Counted from the stretch's first letter, positions 7,148 to 17,172 are shown. The stretch: 32,019 bases of DNA from RGIG9379 sp031553005 (GCA_031553005.1 JAVBMA010000033.1:1-32019), one strand, 5' to 3'. Translations and numbers: made by a program. Notes: a model not told the origin generated them from the letters alone.

Positions 7148-10100
7148 TTAATAATCTCGTTCAACATGTTCTATTTTGGCTTTCAGGGCTTCTGACTGAC
7201 GGTCGTGAAGTATCTTTTTGTATTCAATCGGAAGCACTTTTATAAACTGGGTAACCGACCAGTTCCAATCCTTCAGCAGTTTTTTTGCCAACGGGCTGCC
7301 TGTGTATTCGGCGTGCCGGGTTATCAACTCTTTCAGTTCCATCTTATCGGTTTTTTCCTCTACCAATGATAACTCTACCATTTCCATATTGCAGAAGAAA
7401 TCGAAATTCTGTTCCTTGTCCCACACGTAAGCAACCCCGCCACTCATTCCGGCGGCAAAATTGCGTCCGACAGACCCAAGAACCACCGTGCAACCTCCGG
7501 TCATATATTCGCAGCAATGGTCGCCCGTGCCTTCTACGACGGCGGTTACACCGCTGTTACGAACACAGAAACGTTCGCCTACACGTCCATTGATAAATAC
7601 TTCGCCCGATGTTGCTCCGTAAAGAAGTGTATTTCCGGCTATTATATTCTCTTCCGGTAAAAATGTTGATTTGTCGGGAGGGGAGACTATAATACGTCCA
7701 CCCGATAACCCTTTTCCAAGATAGTCGTTGGCATCGCCTTTCAGGCGGAAAGTAACGCCTGCCGACAGGAATGCCCCGAAACTTTGCCCTGCCGAACCGT
7801 TGAAAGTACATTTGATTGTCCCGTCCGGTAGTCCGGCATTGCCGTATTTCTTGGCTATTACACCTGAAAGCATTGCGCCGGCAGATCTGTCCGTATTGCA
7901 GATGGCGGATTCCAATTCGACAGGAGTGCCGTTTTCGACAGCTTGTAATGACTTTTCAATAAGCTGTTTGTCAAGAATGCTATCCAAGTCGTGTTTTTGC
8001 TTTTTGATATTCCGAATCGGATTTTGTTTAGCCTCTTTAGGGAAATAGAGCAAACGTGAAAAATCAAGCTTCGAGAGTTTCGGATTGTCAAACTTTTCCG
8101 TATCCCGACGAAGCAAGTCGCTGCGTCCGATTATTTCGTCCAATGAACGGAATCCCATGGCTGCAAGGTGTTCGCGAACCTCTTCGGCAAGGAACATAAA
8201 GAAGTTAAGCAAATGTTCTTCTTTTCCTTTAAAGCGGGCTCTGAGTCGCTCGTCTTGTGTTGCAACTCCGACAGGGCAGGTGTTTAGATGGCATTTGCGC
8301 ATCATCACACAACCCAAAGAAATTAGGGCGCTGGTAGCAAAACCATACTCTTCGGCTCCTAAAAGAGCAGCAACGATAATATCACGCCCGGTTTTAAGTT
8401 GTCCGTCCGTTTGCAGCACTACTTGCGAGCGTAGATTGTTCATCACAAGTGTTTGCTGGGTTTCGGATAAACCGATTTCGACCGGAATCCCGGCATATTT
8501 GACCGAGCTCAACGGGCTGGCTCCTGTTCCACCTTCGCATCCGCTGATAACAATCATATCGGCTTTAGCTTTGGCTACTCCGGCGGCAATAGTTCCGACA
8601 CCGCTTTCGGATACCAGTTTCACCGATATGCGGGCGTTCGGATTGACATTTTTAAGGTCAAATATCAGTTGTGCCAAATCTTCTATCGAATAGATATCGT
8701 GGTGAGGAGGAGGCGAGATAAGCGATATGCCCGGTATGGAGTGGCGTGTCCGTGCAATCATTTCGTCTACCTTATATCCGGGCAGTTGCCCGCCTTCACC
8801 GGGTTTAGCGCCTTGGGCAATTTTTATTTGTATTTCGTCTGCATTAACAAGGTATTCGGTAGTTACGCCGAAACGTCCCGAAGCCACTTGTTTTATGGCG
8901 CTGCGTGATGACGAACCGTCGGGGTTGGAAGTAAAACGGGCGGGGTCTTCGCCTCCTTCTCCGGTATTACTCTTGCCTCCGAGCTTATTCATCGTGCGTG
9001 CCATCGCTTCGTGTGCTTCCCTGCTTATGGAACCGAAAGACATTGCTCCGGTAACGAAACGGCGGGCAATAGCTTCCGCGGGTTCCACTTCATCCAAAGA
9101 AATAGGATTTGTTCCGAAAGCGAGTAAATCCCGTATAAATAACGGGTCACTTTTCCCATCAACGGAGGTTGTATATTCTTTGAATTTTTCGTAAGAACCT
9201 GAACGGACAGCTAATTGTAATTTAGATATTGTTTCGGGATTCCATGCATGGTTTTCACCGTCGCGGCGGTAGGCGTAAAAACCTTCGCTGCTCAACGCAG
9301 ATGATTCATGCGTACCGAAACCCTCATGCAACAAAGCCGCTTGTTGCGCCGCTATCTCTTCGAGCCCGATGCCGCCTATCTGGGACGTAATGCCGCCAAA
9401 ATATTTTTGTACCAAGCTATCGGATAATCCTATCGCTTCGAATATTTTTGCCCCGCGGTAGCTGCGTATGGTCGAAATACCCATTTTGGAAAGGATTTTC
9501 AATAATCCTTTATCAATTGATTTGATGTAATGTTTCTCGGCTGTTTCAAAATCCAGGCGGATGCGTCCTTCTTTAATCTGCTTGTCAATTACCGCGAAAG
9601 CCATGTACGGGTTGACCGCACTGGCTCCGAAACCTGCCAAAAGGGCAAAGTGCATTACTTCGCGCGGCTCGGCGCTCTCTATGATAAGGCCTATCTGCGA
9701 ACGTTTATGTGCATTCACCAAATGATGATGAACGGCAGAAACAGCCAGAAGCGATGGGATAGGAGCTTTGTCCGGAGCAATACCACGGTCGCTGAGTATG
9801 ATATAGTTGAATCCCAAGTCAACCGCTTTAGCAGCCGTTACACAGATATTTTCCACCGCATCTTCCAATCCTTGGGAACCTTTTGCCGAATCATAAAGTA
9901 TAGGGATAGCATACGAACGGAATCCCTTGTATTCTATATGACGGAGTATATCTGTCTCCCGGTTTGTCAATACAGGACTCTTTAGTTTTATCATTTTACA
10001 GAGTTCGGAATCGGGCGAGAGCAGATTGCGGTCGTATGTGCCGATGTAGCTTGTGAGCGACATAACCAGTTCCTCCCTTATCGGGTCGATAGGAGGGTTG

Positions 10101-11638
10101 GTTACCTGTGCAAATTGCTGGCGGAAATAACGGAAAAGATTCTGAGGCAATCCGGAAAGTATTGCTATCGGGGTGTCGTTACCCATCGAACCGATAGGCT
10201 CCTTGCTCTCTTCCGTCATAGGGATAATGAGCCTTTCAATATCTTCTCCGGTATAATTGTAAACTTTCAGGTGTTCGTCGTAGTATTCCACCATCTGCGT
10301 AACGCTCCTTCCGGAGGTTAGCTTGCCCAGTTCCAACCGGTTTGCCTGCAACCACTCTTCGTAAGGATATTCGGCAGCCAGAACACTTTTCAATTCATTA
10401 TCCCGGTAGATGCGTCCGTCCAACGTATCGACCAGCATCATTTTACCGGGTTTAAGTTTGCCTTTTTCCCTGATTTGGGCAGAATCAAAAGTAAGTACTC
10501 CCGTTTCCGAAGCCATAACCAGCACATCATCCCTCGTAATAAGATAGCGTAAAGGGCGTAATCCGTTACGGTCGAGCATTCCTCCGGCATAACGTCCGTC
10601 GGAAAAAAGCAAGGCTGCGGGACCATCCCACGGTTCAAATATTATCGAGTTAAATTCGTAGAAAGCCTTAACACCGTCAGGAATGGGGTTTTTCTCATTC
10701 CAACTTTCAGGAATAAGCATTGCCAACGCTTTGGGCAATGGTACTCCTGCCATAAGAAAGAATTCCAGCGCATTATCAAGCGAGGCGCTGTCGCTCATAT
10801 TCTCTTCTATGATAGGAAGGGCATCCTTGATATCGGAAAAATTTTCCGAATTGAATAGTACTTCCCGGGCCTTCATCCATTGACGGTTGCCGCGTATGGT
10901 ATTGATTTCACCGTTATGTCCCAGGCAACGGAAAGGTTGCGCAAGTTCCCACTTCGGCATCGTATTGGTGCTGAAACGGGAGTGTACCAACGCCATTCCG
11001 CTGGTCAGGTAAGGACTTTCGAGGTCGGGGAAATAGTTGCGCAATTGAGGCGATGTAAGCATTCCCTTGTAAACAATATTTTTTGTAGAGAGGCTTACTA
11101 TATAAGCATCGAGGCCTGACAATTCACGTTCTATTGCCTTGCGCAGAAGGTAAAGCCTGAATTCTATTTTCTCCTTGTCCGAGTTATCGACAAGGAATAT
11201 CTGTTTTATATCAGGTTCGGATGCTGACGAACCTTGTCCTAATATGGCGCTGTTGACAGGCACATCACGAAAGGCAAGTATTTTGAACCCTGCCTTTTCG
11301 CTCTCTTTCTCAATTTTATCCAAAACGGCGAACTGCTTGTATGAGTCTTTCGGAAGAAAAATAAGCCCTGTTCCGTAACTTCCCTTTTCTGGTACGGGAA
11401 TACCGTTAAGCAGGATAAATTCATGGGGAATCTGAATCATAATGCCGGAACCGTCACCGCTCTGAGGGTCAGCACCCTCAGCTCCGCGGTGAACCATGTT
11501 CTCCAGTATTTTCAACCCCTTGTCGACGGTGTCATGTGTTTTTGCCCCATTCAGATTTACGATGAGGCCTACTCCACAAGCGTCATGTTCATACGCCGGA
11601 TTATAAAGCCCCCGGTGTTGGGTATAGTCGTCTTTCAT
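7148..11638 (-). CDS. gltB: Glutamate synthase large subunit
   Basis: GltB hydrolyses glutamine and channels the ammonia to 2-oxoglutarate, forming glutamate. The 1496-residue product has a 20-residue propeptide before the class II amidotransferase nucleophile (DACGVGLI, Cys21), which processing should expose. The central domain is followed by the FMN-binding synthase domain (GGKSNTGEGGEDP, AQGAKPGEGGQLPG) and the [3Fe-4S] cysteines C1110-x5-C1116-x4-C1121 (CVMMRKCHLNTCPVG). The C-terminal beta-helix domain (SGGRIIVSPP, GERFCVRNSG) completes the normal domain order. It lies 6 bp after glnN and 6 bp before gltD, so the three are surely co-transcribed and form the GS-GOGAT pathway. Confidence 0.97.
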   Translation of the reverse strand: MKDDYTQHRGLYNPAYEHDACGVGLIVNLNGAKTHDTVDKGLKILENMVHRGAEGADPQSGDGSGIMIQIPHEFILLNGIPVPEKGSYGTGLIFLPKDSYKQFAVLDKIEKESEKAGFKILAFRDVPVNSAILGQGSSASEPDIKQIFLVDNSDKEKIEFRLYLLRKAIERELSGLDAYIVSLSTKNIVYKGMLTSPQLRNYFPDLESPYLTSGMALVHSRFSTNTMPKWELAQPFRCLGHNGEINTIRGNRQWMKAREVLFNSENFSDIKDALPIIEENMSDSASLDNALEFFLMAGVPLPKALAMLIPESWNEKNPIPDGVKAFYEFNSIIFEPWDGPAALLFSDGRYAGGMLDRNGLRPLRYLITRDDVLVMASETGVLTFDSAQIREKGKLKPGKMMLVDTLDGRIYRDNELKSVLAAEYPYEEWLQANRLELGKLTSGRSVTQMVEYYDEHLKVYNYTGEDIERLIIPMTEESKEPIGSMGNDTPIAILSGLPQNLFRYFRQQFAQVTNPPIDPIREELVMSLTSYIGTYDRNLLSPDSELCKMIKLKSPVLTNRETDILRHIEYKGFRSYAIPILYDSAKGSQGLEDAVENICVTAAKAVDLGFNYIILSDRGIAPDKAPIPSLLAVSAVHHHLVNAHKRSQIGLIIESAEPREVMHFALLAGFGASAVNPYMAFAVIDKQIKEGRIRLDFETAEKHYIKSIDKGLLKILSKMGISTIRSYRGAKIFEAIGLSDSLVQKYFGGITSQIGGIGLEEIAAQQAALLHEGFGTHESSALSSEGFYAYRRDGENHAWNPETISKLQLAVRSGSYEKFKEYTTSVDGKSDPLFIRDLLAFGTNPISLDEVEPAEAIARRFVTGAMSFGSISREAHEAMARTMNKLGGKSNTGEGGEDPARFTSNPDGSSSRSAIKQVASGRFGVTTEYLVNADEIQIKIAQGAKPGEGGQLPGYKVDEMIARTRHSIPGISLISPPPHHDIYSIEDLAQLIFDLKNVNPNARISVKLVSESGVGTIAAGVAKAKADMIVISGCEGGTGASPLSSVKYAGIPVEIGLSETQQTLVMNNLRSQVVLQTDGQLKTGRDIIVAALLGAEEYGFATSALISLGCVMMRKCHLNTCPVGVATQDERLRARFKGKEEHLLNFFMFLAEEVREHLAAMGFRSLDEIIGRSDLLRRDTEKFDNPKLSKLDFSRLLYFPKEAKQNPIRNIKKQKHDLDSILDKQLIEKSLQAVENGTPVELESAICNTDRSAGAMLSGVIAKKYGNAGLPDGTIKCTFNGSAGQSFGAFLSAGVTFRLKGDANDYLGKGLSGGRIIVSPPDKSTFLPEENIIAGNTLLYGATSGEVFINGRVGERFCVRNSGVTAVVEGTGDHCCEYMTGGCTVVLGSVGRNFAAGMSGGVAYVWDKEQNFDFFCNMEMVELSLVEEKTDKMELKELITRHAEYTGSPLAKKLLKDWNWSVTQFIKVLPIEYKKILHDRQSEALKAKIEHVERDY

Positions 11639-11644
11639 AAAAAT

Positions 11645-13834
11645 CTATCTTATAAACAATAATTCTCTGTATTTCGGAAGCGGCCACATCTGGTTATCCA
11701 CAATCAGTTCCAGCTTGTCTATATGGTGACGTATCTTTTCCATCAAAGGAATCACGTTATTATAGTAAGCCATAGCCTTTTGCTCTTCACTCTCTATTGC
11801 ATTGGCTTTTTTCCGTTCTTCAATCATTTCGTCCACACCGGTGGTTATTACTTTCGTGTGGTTTGCTATACGTTCTATCAGCAACTTGTTCGGTTCCGAC
11901 ATCTCCATTCCGGATTTCCCTTCAAAAAGGACAGACATCTTAGCTGCGTTATCCAGCAGTTTGGACTGGTATTCGGTGGCGACGGGAATGATATGGTTCA
12001 TTGCCAAATCGCCCAGTACACGGGATTCGATTTGTATCTTTTTGGCGTATGTTTCCCATTTGACTTCGCAACGTGAGTGGAGCTCTTTTTCATTTAATAC
12101 ACCCGTGGATGCAAACATTTTGATGCTGTTTTCCGTAAGATAGTTGCAGAAGATGACGGGAACATTCGTTTCACAATCCAACCCGCGCCCTTGTGCTTCG
12201 GTTTTCCACTCGTCGCTATAACCGTTACCGTCAAAGCGTATGGCTTTACATTCTCCTATATATCTTTTTACAACTTCAAAAATGGCTATCTCTTTGGCTA
12301 TTTTCTTTTCTGTAAGTTTTTCCACATCTTTAGCGAAAAGGGAGAGTTGCTCGGCAACCGCCGAGTTAAGGGCTATCATGGCTGCGCCGCAGTTTTCGGA
12401 CGAGCCTACGGCACGAAACTCAAACCTGTTTCCGGTAAAGGCAAAAGGAGAGGTACGGTTACGGTCGGTATTGTCGATGAAAATCTCCGGAATCTGACCT
12501 ATACCGAGTTTCAATCCAGCCTTTTTATCTATAACAATGGCTTCAGTGGCGTTGGATTTCTCCATCTTGTCGAGCACTGTCGATATCTGACTGCCAAGGA
12601 ATACGGATATAATTGCCGGTGGAGCTTCATTAGCGCCAAGACGATGGGCATTGGTGGCCGAGCTTATGGACGCTTTAAGCAACCCGTTGTGTTTATGTAC
12701 CGCTTTGAGCACATTAACCACAAAAGTGATGAATTGGAGGTCGCCCATCGCATCTTTAGCCGGAGCAAGGAGGTTAACTCCCGTATCGGTTCCCAATGAC
12801 CAGTTGCAGTGTTTTCCCGAACCGTTGACACCTTTGAACGGTTTCTCGTGCAGCAATACACGGAAATTATGTTTCTTGGCTACCTTGCGCATGACAGACA
12901 TAATCAGGAGGTTATGGTCTACCGCTAAGTTAGTTTCTTCATATATCGGGGCAAGTTCAAACTGGTTAGGAGCCACTTCGTTGTGCCTTGTTTTAACGGG
13001 AATACCGAGTTTAAGCGACTCAAATTCGAGTTCGGTCATAAAAGAGAGTACACGCGAAGGTATATGACCGAAATAGTGGTCTTCCAATTGCTGGTTTTTA
13101 GCGCTGTCGTGCCCCATCAGCGTGCGTCCGGTAAGTACCAGGTCAGGACGCCCTGCCCATAAGGCTTCGTCTACCAGAAAATATTCCTGTTCCCATCCGA
13201 GGAAAGAGACTACCTTATTGACGTTCGGGTCGAAAAAGCGGCAAACAGCCGTAGCAGCTTTATCTATGGCAGAAAGCGCTTTTAATAAAGGTGCTTTATA
13301 ATCGAGTGCCTCTCCTGTATAAGAGATAAAAATGGTAGGGATGCAAAGCGTGTCGCCTACGATGAATGCAGGAGAAGCTGGGTCCCATGCCGTATAGCCG
13401 CGCGCTTCAAAAGTATTGCGGATTCCACCGCTGGGAAAGCTGGAGGCATCGGGCTCTTGTTGTACCAGCAGTTTACCGGAAAACTCTTCTATCATCTTAT
13501 CCTTGCCGTCAAATTCGGCAAAGCTATCGTGCTTCTCGGCTGTACCGCCGGTGAGGGGTTGAAACCAGTGAGTATAGTGGGTTACTCCCATTTTTATAGC
13601 CCATTGCTTCATGCCTTGCGCAATCTCTTCGGCTAAGTCGCTGCTCAATACTGTTCCGTTATTTATCGCATTGGTCAGGTTTTTAAAGGTTGTTTTGGAA
13701 AGGTATCCCTTCATCTTGTCAAGAGTGAATACATTTTTTCCGAAATATTCGCTAACCCGGCCTTCAGGAGTTTCAATATTCAAGGCTTTGCGGCCCAGAG
13801 CTTCGTCCAGAAGCTTAAATCTTAACATGGTCAT
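11645..13834 (-). CDS. glnN: Glutamine synthetase type III
   Basis: This enzyme makes glutamine from glutamate, ammonium and ATP. At 729 residues it is the long GSIII form typical of Bacteroidetes, not the roughly 470-residue GSI. Visible landmarks are FLGWEQEYFLVDE (metal-binding glutamates), RHNEVAPNQFELAPIYEETN, LLHEKPFKGVNGSGKHCNWSL (ATP/glutamate site loop) and NRTSPFAFTGNRFEFRAVGS (substrate Arg region). Two start codons two residues apart (MTM) are possible; I keep the first. It is preceded by asnA at a 152 bp gap containing a repeat hairpin and followed by gltB after 6 bp. GSIII enzymes are not known to be adenylylated as GSI is; control here is probably transcriptional and through PII. 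Confidence 0.96.
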   Translation of the reverse strand: MTMLRFKLLDEALGRKALNIETPEGRVSEYFGKNVFTLDKMKGYLSKTTFKNLTNAINNGTVLSSDLAEEIAQGMKQWAIKMGVTHYTHWFQPLTGGTAEKHDSFAEFDGKDKMIEEFSGKLLVQQEPDASSFPSGGIRNTFEARGYTAWDPASPAFIVGDTLCIPTIFISYTGEALDYKAPLLKALSAIDKAATAVCRFFDPNVNKVVSFLGWEQEYFLVDEALWAGRPDLVLTGRTLMGHDSAKNQQLEDHYFGHIPSRVLSFMTELEFESLKLGIPVKTRHNEVAPNQFELAPIYEETNLAVDHNLLIMSVMRKVAKKHNFRVLLHEKPFKGVNGSGKHCNWSLGTDTGVNLLAPAKDAMGDLQFITFVVNVLKAVHKHNGLLKASISSATNAHRLGANEAPPAIISVFLGSQISTVLDKMEKSNATEAIVIDKKAGLKLGIGQIPEIFIDNTDRNRTSPFAFTGNRFEFRAVGSSENCGAAMIALNSAVAEQLSLFAKDVEKLTEKKIAKEIAIFEVVKRYIGECKAIRFDGNGYSDEWKTEAQGRGLDCETNVPVIFCNYLTENSIKMFASTGVLNEKELHSRCEVKWETYAKKIQIESRVLGDLAMNHIIPVATEYQSKLLDNAAKMSVLFEGKSGMEMSEPNKLLIERIANHTKVITTGVDEMIEERKKANAIESEEQKAMAYYNNVIPLMEKIRHHIDKLELIVDNQMWPLPKYRELLFIR

Positions 13835-13882
13835 AATTATCGTTTTTTATGTTATTAAGTTCTGTGAAAATTTATTGTTATA

Positions 13883-13982
13883 TTTTAGTAAATGAGTAAA
13901 CCAGTTGACGAGTAAACGAGTTGCTCGTATTTTGTCCTTAATCCTTGTCTACTTTGTTTACTCGTCTACTCGTTTACTTTAT
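13883..13982. repeat. Inverted GAGTAAAC repeat between asnA and glnN
   Basis: Units of (G)AGTAAAC in 13887-13920 face complementary GTTTACTC units in 13955-13980, giving an imperfect stem with a 30-40 nt loop. It lies inside the presumed operon and lacks a T-run, so it looks more like a processing or stabilising hairpin than a terminator. Confidence 0.5.
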
Positions 13983-13986
13983 CTAC

Positions 13987-15021
13987 TTATTTCAGAAAAA
14001 TATTATTCTGAACACAAGTCTCAATCATCTCGTCGCTCCAGAGTGATGCTTGTACTTCCCCGATGTGCGCACAACGCAAAAGATACATGCATAACCTGCT
14101 TTGCCCTATTCCTCCGCCAATCGATAAGGGGATACGGTCGGTAAGCAACATACGGTGGAAATGCAACTCTTTACGGTCGGGGCATCCTTCGATATCTAAT
14201 TGACGGATAAGCGCTTCCTTGTCGACGCGTATTCCCATAGAGGAAATTTCAAAGGCAGAGTTAAGGATGCTGTTCCAAAGGATAATATCGCCGTTTAGCC
14301 CTTTGTGTCCGCCATCGGTAGGTGTTGACCAATCGTCGTAATCGGGAGCGCGCCCGTCATGCTTTTTGCCATCGGCCAATTTTCCACCTATTCCAATCAG
14401 GAATATTGCGCCGTATTGTTTGGCAGCCGCATTTTCCCTTTCGCGGGGAGTGAGGTCCGGATATTGCGCCAAAAGGTCTTCGCTATGGATAAAAGTAATT
14501 TTATCCGGAAGGACAGGGGTTATATGCGGATGGGCGGTATATACGCACTGCTCGACATTTTTAAGCGCCCTGTATATTTTTTCTGCCATATCTTTGAGGA
14601 AATCAAGCGTACGCTCTTCCTTGGTCATAGTCCTTTCCCAGTCCCACTGGTCTACATAGAGCGAATGGATGTTGTCGAGTTCCTCATCGGCGCGGATAGC
14701 GTTCATGTCGGTGTATATCCCATATCCGGGTGCTATCTTATAAGCGCCGAGCTTCATACGTTTCCACTTGGCGAGCGAATGTACAACTTCGGCTTTGGCA
14801 TCGCCCATATCTTTAACTTTGAACGAAACAGCACGTTCGGTTCCATTCAGGTCGTCGTTTATACCTGTACCTGAAAGTACGAAAAGGGGAGCCGTCACAC
14901 GCCTTAAGCCCAACGCTTCCGAAAGCTTATGCGGAAATTCTGTCTTAAGCATTTTAATCGCCTGCTCCATTGTTTCTGGAGCAAGGGTTGCTTTGTAGTC
15001 TGATGGAATGAAAAGATTCAT
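13987..15021 (-). CDS. asnA: Aspartate-ammonia ligase (asparagine synthetase A)
   Basis: AsnA makes asparagine from aspartate, ammonium and ATP (to AMP), using free ammonia rather than glutamine. The 344-residue product is close to the E. coli length (330). It has the class II aminoacyl-tRNA-synthetase-like core: LRRVTAPLFVLSGTGINDDLNG near the N-terminus, KWKRMKLGAYKI, LYVDQWDWE, and C-terminal motif 3 LSIGGGIGQSRLCMYLLR, whose Arg contacts ATP. It sits between amtB and glnN on the same strand, which fits direct use of imported ammonium. No separate promoter box is seen in the 82 bp upstream. Confidence 0.96.
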   Translation of the reverse strand: MNLFIPSDYKATLAPETMEQAIKMLKTEFPHKLSEALGLRRVTAPLFVLSGTGINDDLNGTERAVSFKVKDMGDAKAEVVHSLAKWKRMKLGAYKIAPGYGIYTDMNAIRADEELDNIHSLYVDQWDWERTMTKEERTLDFLKDMAEKIYRALKNVEQCVYTAHPHITPVLPDKITFIHSEDLLAQYPDLTPRERENAAAKQYGAIFLIGIGGKLADGKKHDGRAPDYDDWSTPTDGGHKGLNGDIILWNSILNSAFEISSMGIRVDKEALIRQLDIEGCPDRKELHFHRMLLTDRIPLSIGGGIGQSRLCMYLLRCAHIGEVQASLWSDEMIETCVQNNIFLK

Positions 15022-15067
15022 TTTATTTATTTTTTATGTTTATACTTATCAGATAACTAAATTCATT

Positions 15068-15107
15068 ATCACCTTTCACCTTTCAATTATCACCTTTCAC
15101 CTCTCAA
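15068..15107 (-). repeat. GTGAAA-rich tract abutting the amtB stop
   Basis: On the minus strand the amtB stop TGA runs directly into GAGGTGAAAGGTGATAATTG and a second near-identical unit. It is the same repeat type as at 2551-2623 and 16616-16650. Confidence 0.6.
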
Positions 15108-16549
15108 CTGTTATAAGCAGTTTCCCCATGTTCATAAATATCAAGCCCTTCTTCTTCGACGCGTTCGGATACTCGTACTCCAACCGTTTTATCCACAATA
15201 AGGAAGATGATAAAAGTTAAGGCAGCACTGTAAATAATAGTTACAAGAGTAGCAATGATTTGTACCCAAAGCTGATGCCAGTCTCCGTATAAAGCACCTT
15301 GTGCGCCTCCGGCTCCCGTAACTGCCTGTGTGGCAAATACCCCTGTGAGGATAGAACCGATTATTCCTCCCATTCCATGTACCCCGAAAGCATCCAATGA
15401 GTCATCGTATTTGAATTTAGGTTTCACTACGGCAACCATAAAGAAACAGATGAATGCCGAAGCTAGTCCGATGACAATTGCTCCTAAGATATCGACTGTT
15501 CCTGCTGCCGGAGTGATTGCAACCAGACCTGCAACCGCAGCGGTACTTGCACCGATAGTGGTGGCTCTCTTGTCGCGTATCCATTCGAGGGCAACCCAGG
15601 TCACAAGGGCAACTGCCGCAGCAATATGTGTTACCAGAAATGCGTTGGCTGCAAGTCCGTCGGCTGCCAAACCGCTACCGGCATTGAATCCAATCCATCC
15701 CAACCAAAGGAAAGATGCTCCTATGAATACGTAGGGAATACTGTTGGTTCCCGTAGGATGTCCGGGTTTATAATCTTTACGTCCGCCGATAAGCAGTGCC
15801 ATTACCAGTGCCGAGATTCCGGCATTGACATGAACAACGGTTCCTCCGGCATAGTCGAGAGCGCCCATAGCGCCAATCCAGCCGCCGCCCCAAACCCAGT
15901 GGGCAACAGGGTTGTAAACCAGAATAGACCAGATAACAATAAATAATACATATCCGGAGAATTTTACCCTTTCTGCAAATGCTCCTACAATCAAAGCGGG
16001 GGTAAGGATAGCGAACATACATTGGAAAAGGGCGAAAAGAATTTCGGGTATGTTGCCTCCAAGCGGGTTAAGCGTATCAATTGTTATACCGTGCAGGAAT
16101 AATTTGTCGAAACCGCCGATAAAAAATCCGAGCGGGTTGCCGCTGTCCATAAAAGATGTTCCAAACACCCAGCTATAACCGAAAGCAAACCAAAGGATGG
16201 TGATAATACCGGTCAGGATAAAACATTGCATGATAATACTCAGTATGTTCTTTTTCCGTACCAGACCACCGTAAAATAGAGCCAATCCGGGAATAGTCAT
16301 AAATAATACAAGGATAGTAGCAACGATAATCCAAGCGGTATTGCCACTGTCTAATGTTGCTGTTTCGGTAACTTCTTCGAAAGTAGCCGTTTCACTTGTG
16401 GCAGCAATTTGCTCTCCGGCAAGTGCTGCACTCTCGCTACCAGTGGCTTGTACGGTTGCCATATCTTGTGCAGAAGCGGATACGGCAAAAGAGACAGCCA
16501 GAATAGCGGTTAAAAATATATGCCTGATAATGGGTAATATAGGTTTCAT
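15104..16549 (-). CDS. amtB: Ammonium transporter (Amt/Rh family)
   Basis: Amt proteins conduct ammonium across the inner membrane as trimers. The 481-residue product begins with a signal peptide (to SASAQ) and an approximately 40-residue Thr/Ala/Glu-rich periplasmic stretch before the first core helix (WIIVATILVLFMTIPGLALFYGG). About eleven hydrophobic segments follow. The pore twin histidines are visible at His240 (VVHVNAG) and His391 (FGVHGMGG), 151 residues apart as in E. coli AmtB (168 and 318). The C-terminal tail (GVRVSERVEEEGLDIYEHGE) has the cytosolic form that contacts PII. It lies 101 bp downstream of the PII gene, the conserved glnK-amtB order. Confidence 0.95.
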   Translation of the reverse strand: MKPILPIIRHIFLTAILAVSFAVSASAQDMATVQATGSESAALAGEQIAATSETATFEEVTETATLDSGNTAWIIVATILVLFMTIPGLALFYGGLVRKKNILSIIMQCFILTGIITILWFAFGYSWVFGTSFMDSGNPLGFFIGGFDKLFLHGITIDTLNPLGGNIPEILFALFQCMFAILTPALIVGAFAERVKFSGYVLFIVIWSILVYNPVAHWVWGGGWIGAMGALDYAGGTVVHVNAGISALVMALLIGGRKDYKPGHPTGTNSIPYVFIGASFLWLGWIGFNAGSGLAADGLAANAFLVTHIAAAVALVTWVALEWIRDKRATTIGASTAAVAGLVAITPAAGTVDILGAIVIGLASAFICFFMVAVVKPKFKYDDSLDAFGVHGMGGIIGSILTGVFATQAVTGAGGAQGALYGDWHQLWVQIIATLVTIIYSAALTFIIFLIVDKTVGVRVSERVEEEGLDIYEHGETAYNS

Positions 16550-16615
16550 AATATTGTATGCATTAAAAAAATTATTTTATTAAAAAAAGGTAATACTCCA
16601 GTGAACGAAAACATT

Positions 16616-16650
16616 TCTCAGCTTTCACTTTTCACTTTTCAACTTTCACC
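16616..16650 (-). repeat. GTGAAA-rich tract abutting the glnK stop
   Basis: The glnK stop TGA is followed on the minus strand by GGTGAAAGTTGAAAAGTG and further AGTGAAA units. The tract contains stop codons in several places, so read-through products would stay short. Confidence 0.6.
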
Positions 16651-16998
16651 TCACTTATCGTGATAAAGCGTCTTATCACCATGTTCGCCTGTCCGGATGC
16701 TGTATGCATCATCAATGGTTGAGATAAAAATGCGTCCGTCGCCGACTTCGCCCGTACAAGCGGATGAAAGAATCGCTTTGACTGTTTTTTCCGCATTAAT
16801 GTCGCGTACCACAATCGACACCAATGTGCGTTCGATATAGCTGGTGTCGTAAATCACACCGCGGTAGACACGTTCCTGGCGGGCTTTTCCTACTCCCCGC
16901 ACGTCATAGTATGAAAACCATTCGATATCTGCTTTCAAAAGCGCTTCTTTCACTTCGTCAAACCTGGTTTTTCTTATGATTGCTTCTATTTTTTTCAT
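16651..16998 (-). CDS. glnK: PII nitrogen regulatory protein, GlnK type
   Basis: PII trimers sense 2-oxoglutarate, ATP and ADP, and block AmtB when nitrogen is plentiful. The 115-residue product starts MKKIEAIIRKTRFDEVKEAL and has the B-loop/second-half signature TGEVGDGRIFISTIDDAYSIRTGE. The T-loop reads RQERVYRGVIYDTSYIERT, with Tyr50 at the place of the Tyr51 that is uridylylated in enterobacteria; its flanks differ from the usual EYRGAEYxVxF, and no uridylyltransferase gene is in this window. It is directly upstream of amtB. I see no TAnnTTTG box in the 174 bp upstream, so it may be read from dapL or from an alternative promoter. Confidence 0.93.
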   Translation of the reverse strand: MKKIEAIIRKTRFDEVKEALLKADIEWFSYYDVRGVGKARQERVYRGVIYDTSYIERTLVSIVVRDINAEKTVKAILSSACTGEVGDGRIFISTIDDAYSIRTGEHGDKTLYHDK

Positions 16999-17027
16999 TT
17001 TTAGTTGATTTTTTAGTTGTTTTAATC

Positions 17028-17136
17028 CCCAAGCTGCACTTCGTTTGCATGGGGTAATTTATGTTTAAGTCCTGCGGACTTATGTATTGAACTTCTTAAT
17101 TGAAAAGAATTTGTTGAATCCCCCGTTGGGGATTTT
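17028..17136. repeat. Cluster of short hairpins between dapL and glnK
   Basis: Three small inverted repeats are seen: tcccca...tgggg (about 17027-17055), taagtcctgcggactta (about 17066-17082) and atcccccgttggggatttttt (about 17118-17136). The last has a T-run on the plus strand only, so it does not look like a dapL terminator. A similar C5-GTT-G5 hairpin lies at about 20092-20104. Confidence 0.45.
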
Positions 17137-17172
17137 TTGCCATGGAATAGGCTGTAATAAAAATTATTGTTT

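Noticed and set aside
17118..17136. Intrinsic terminator after dapL
   Set aside because: The hairpin has its T-run on the plus strand, while dapL and glnK are on the minus strand, so it would not end dapL transcripts.
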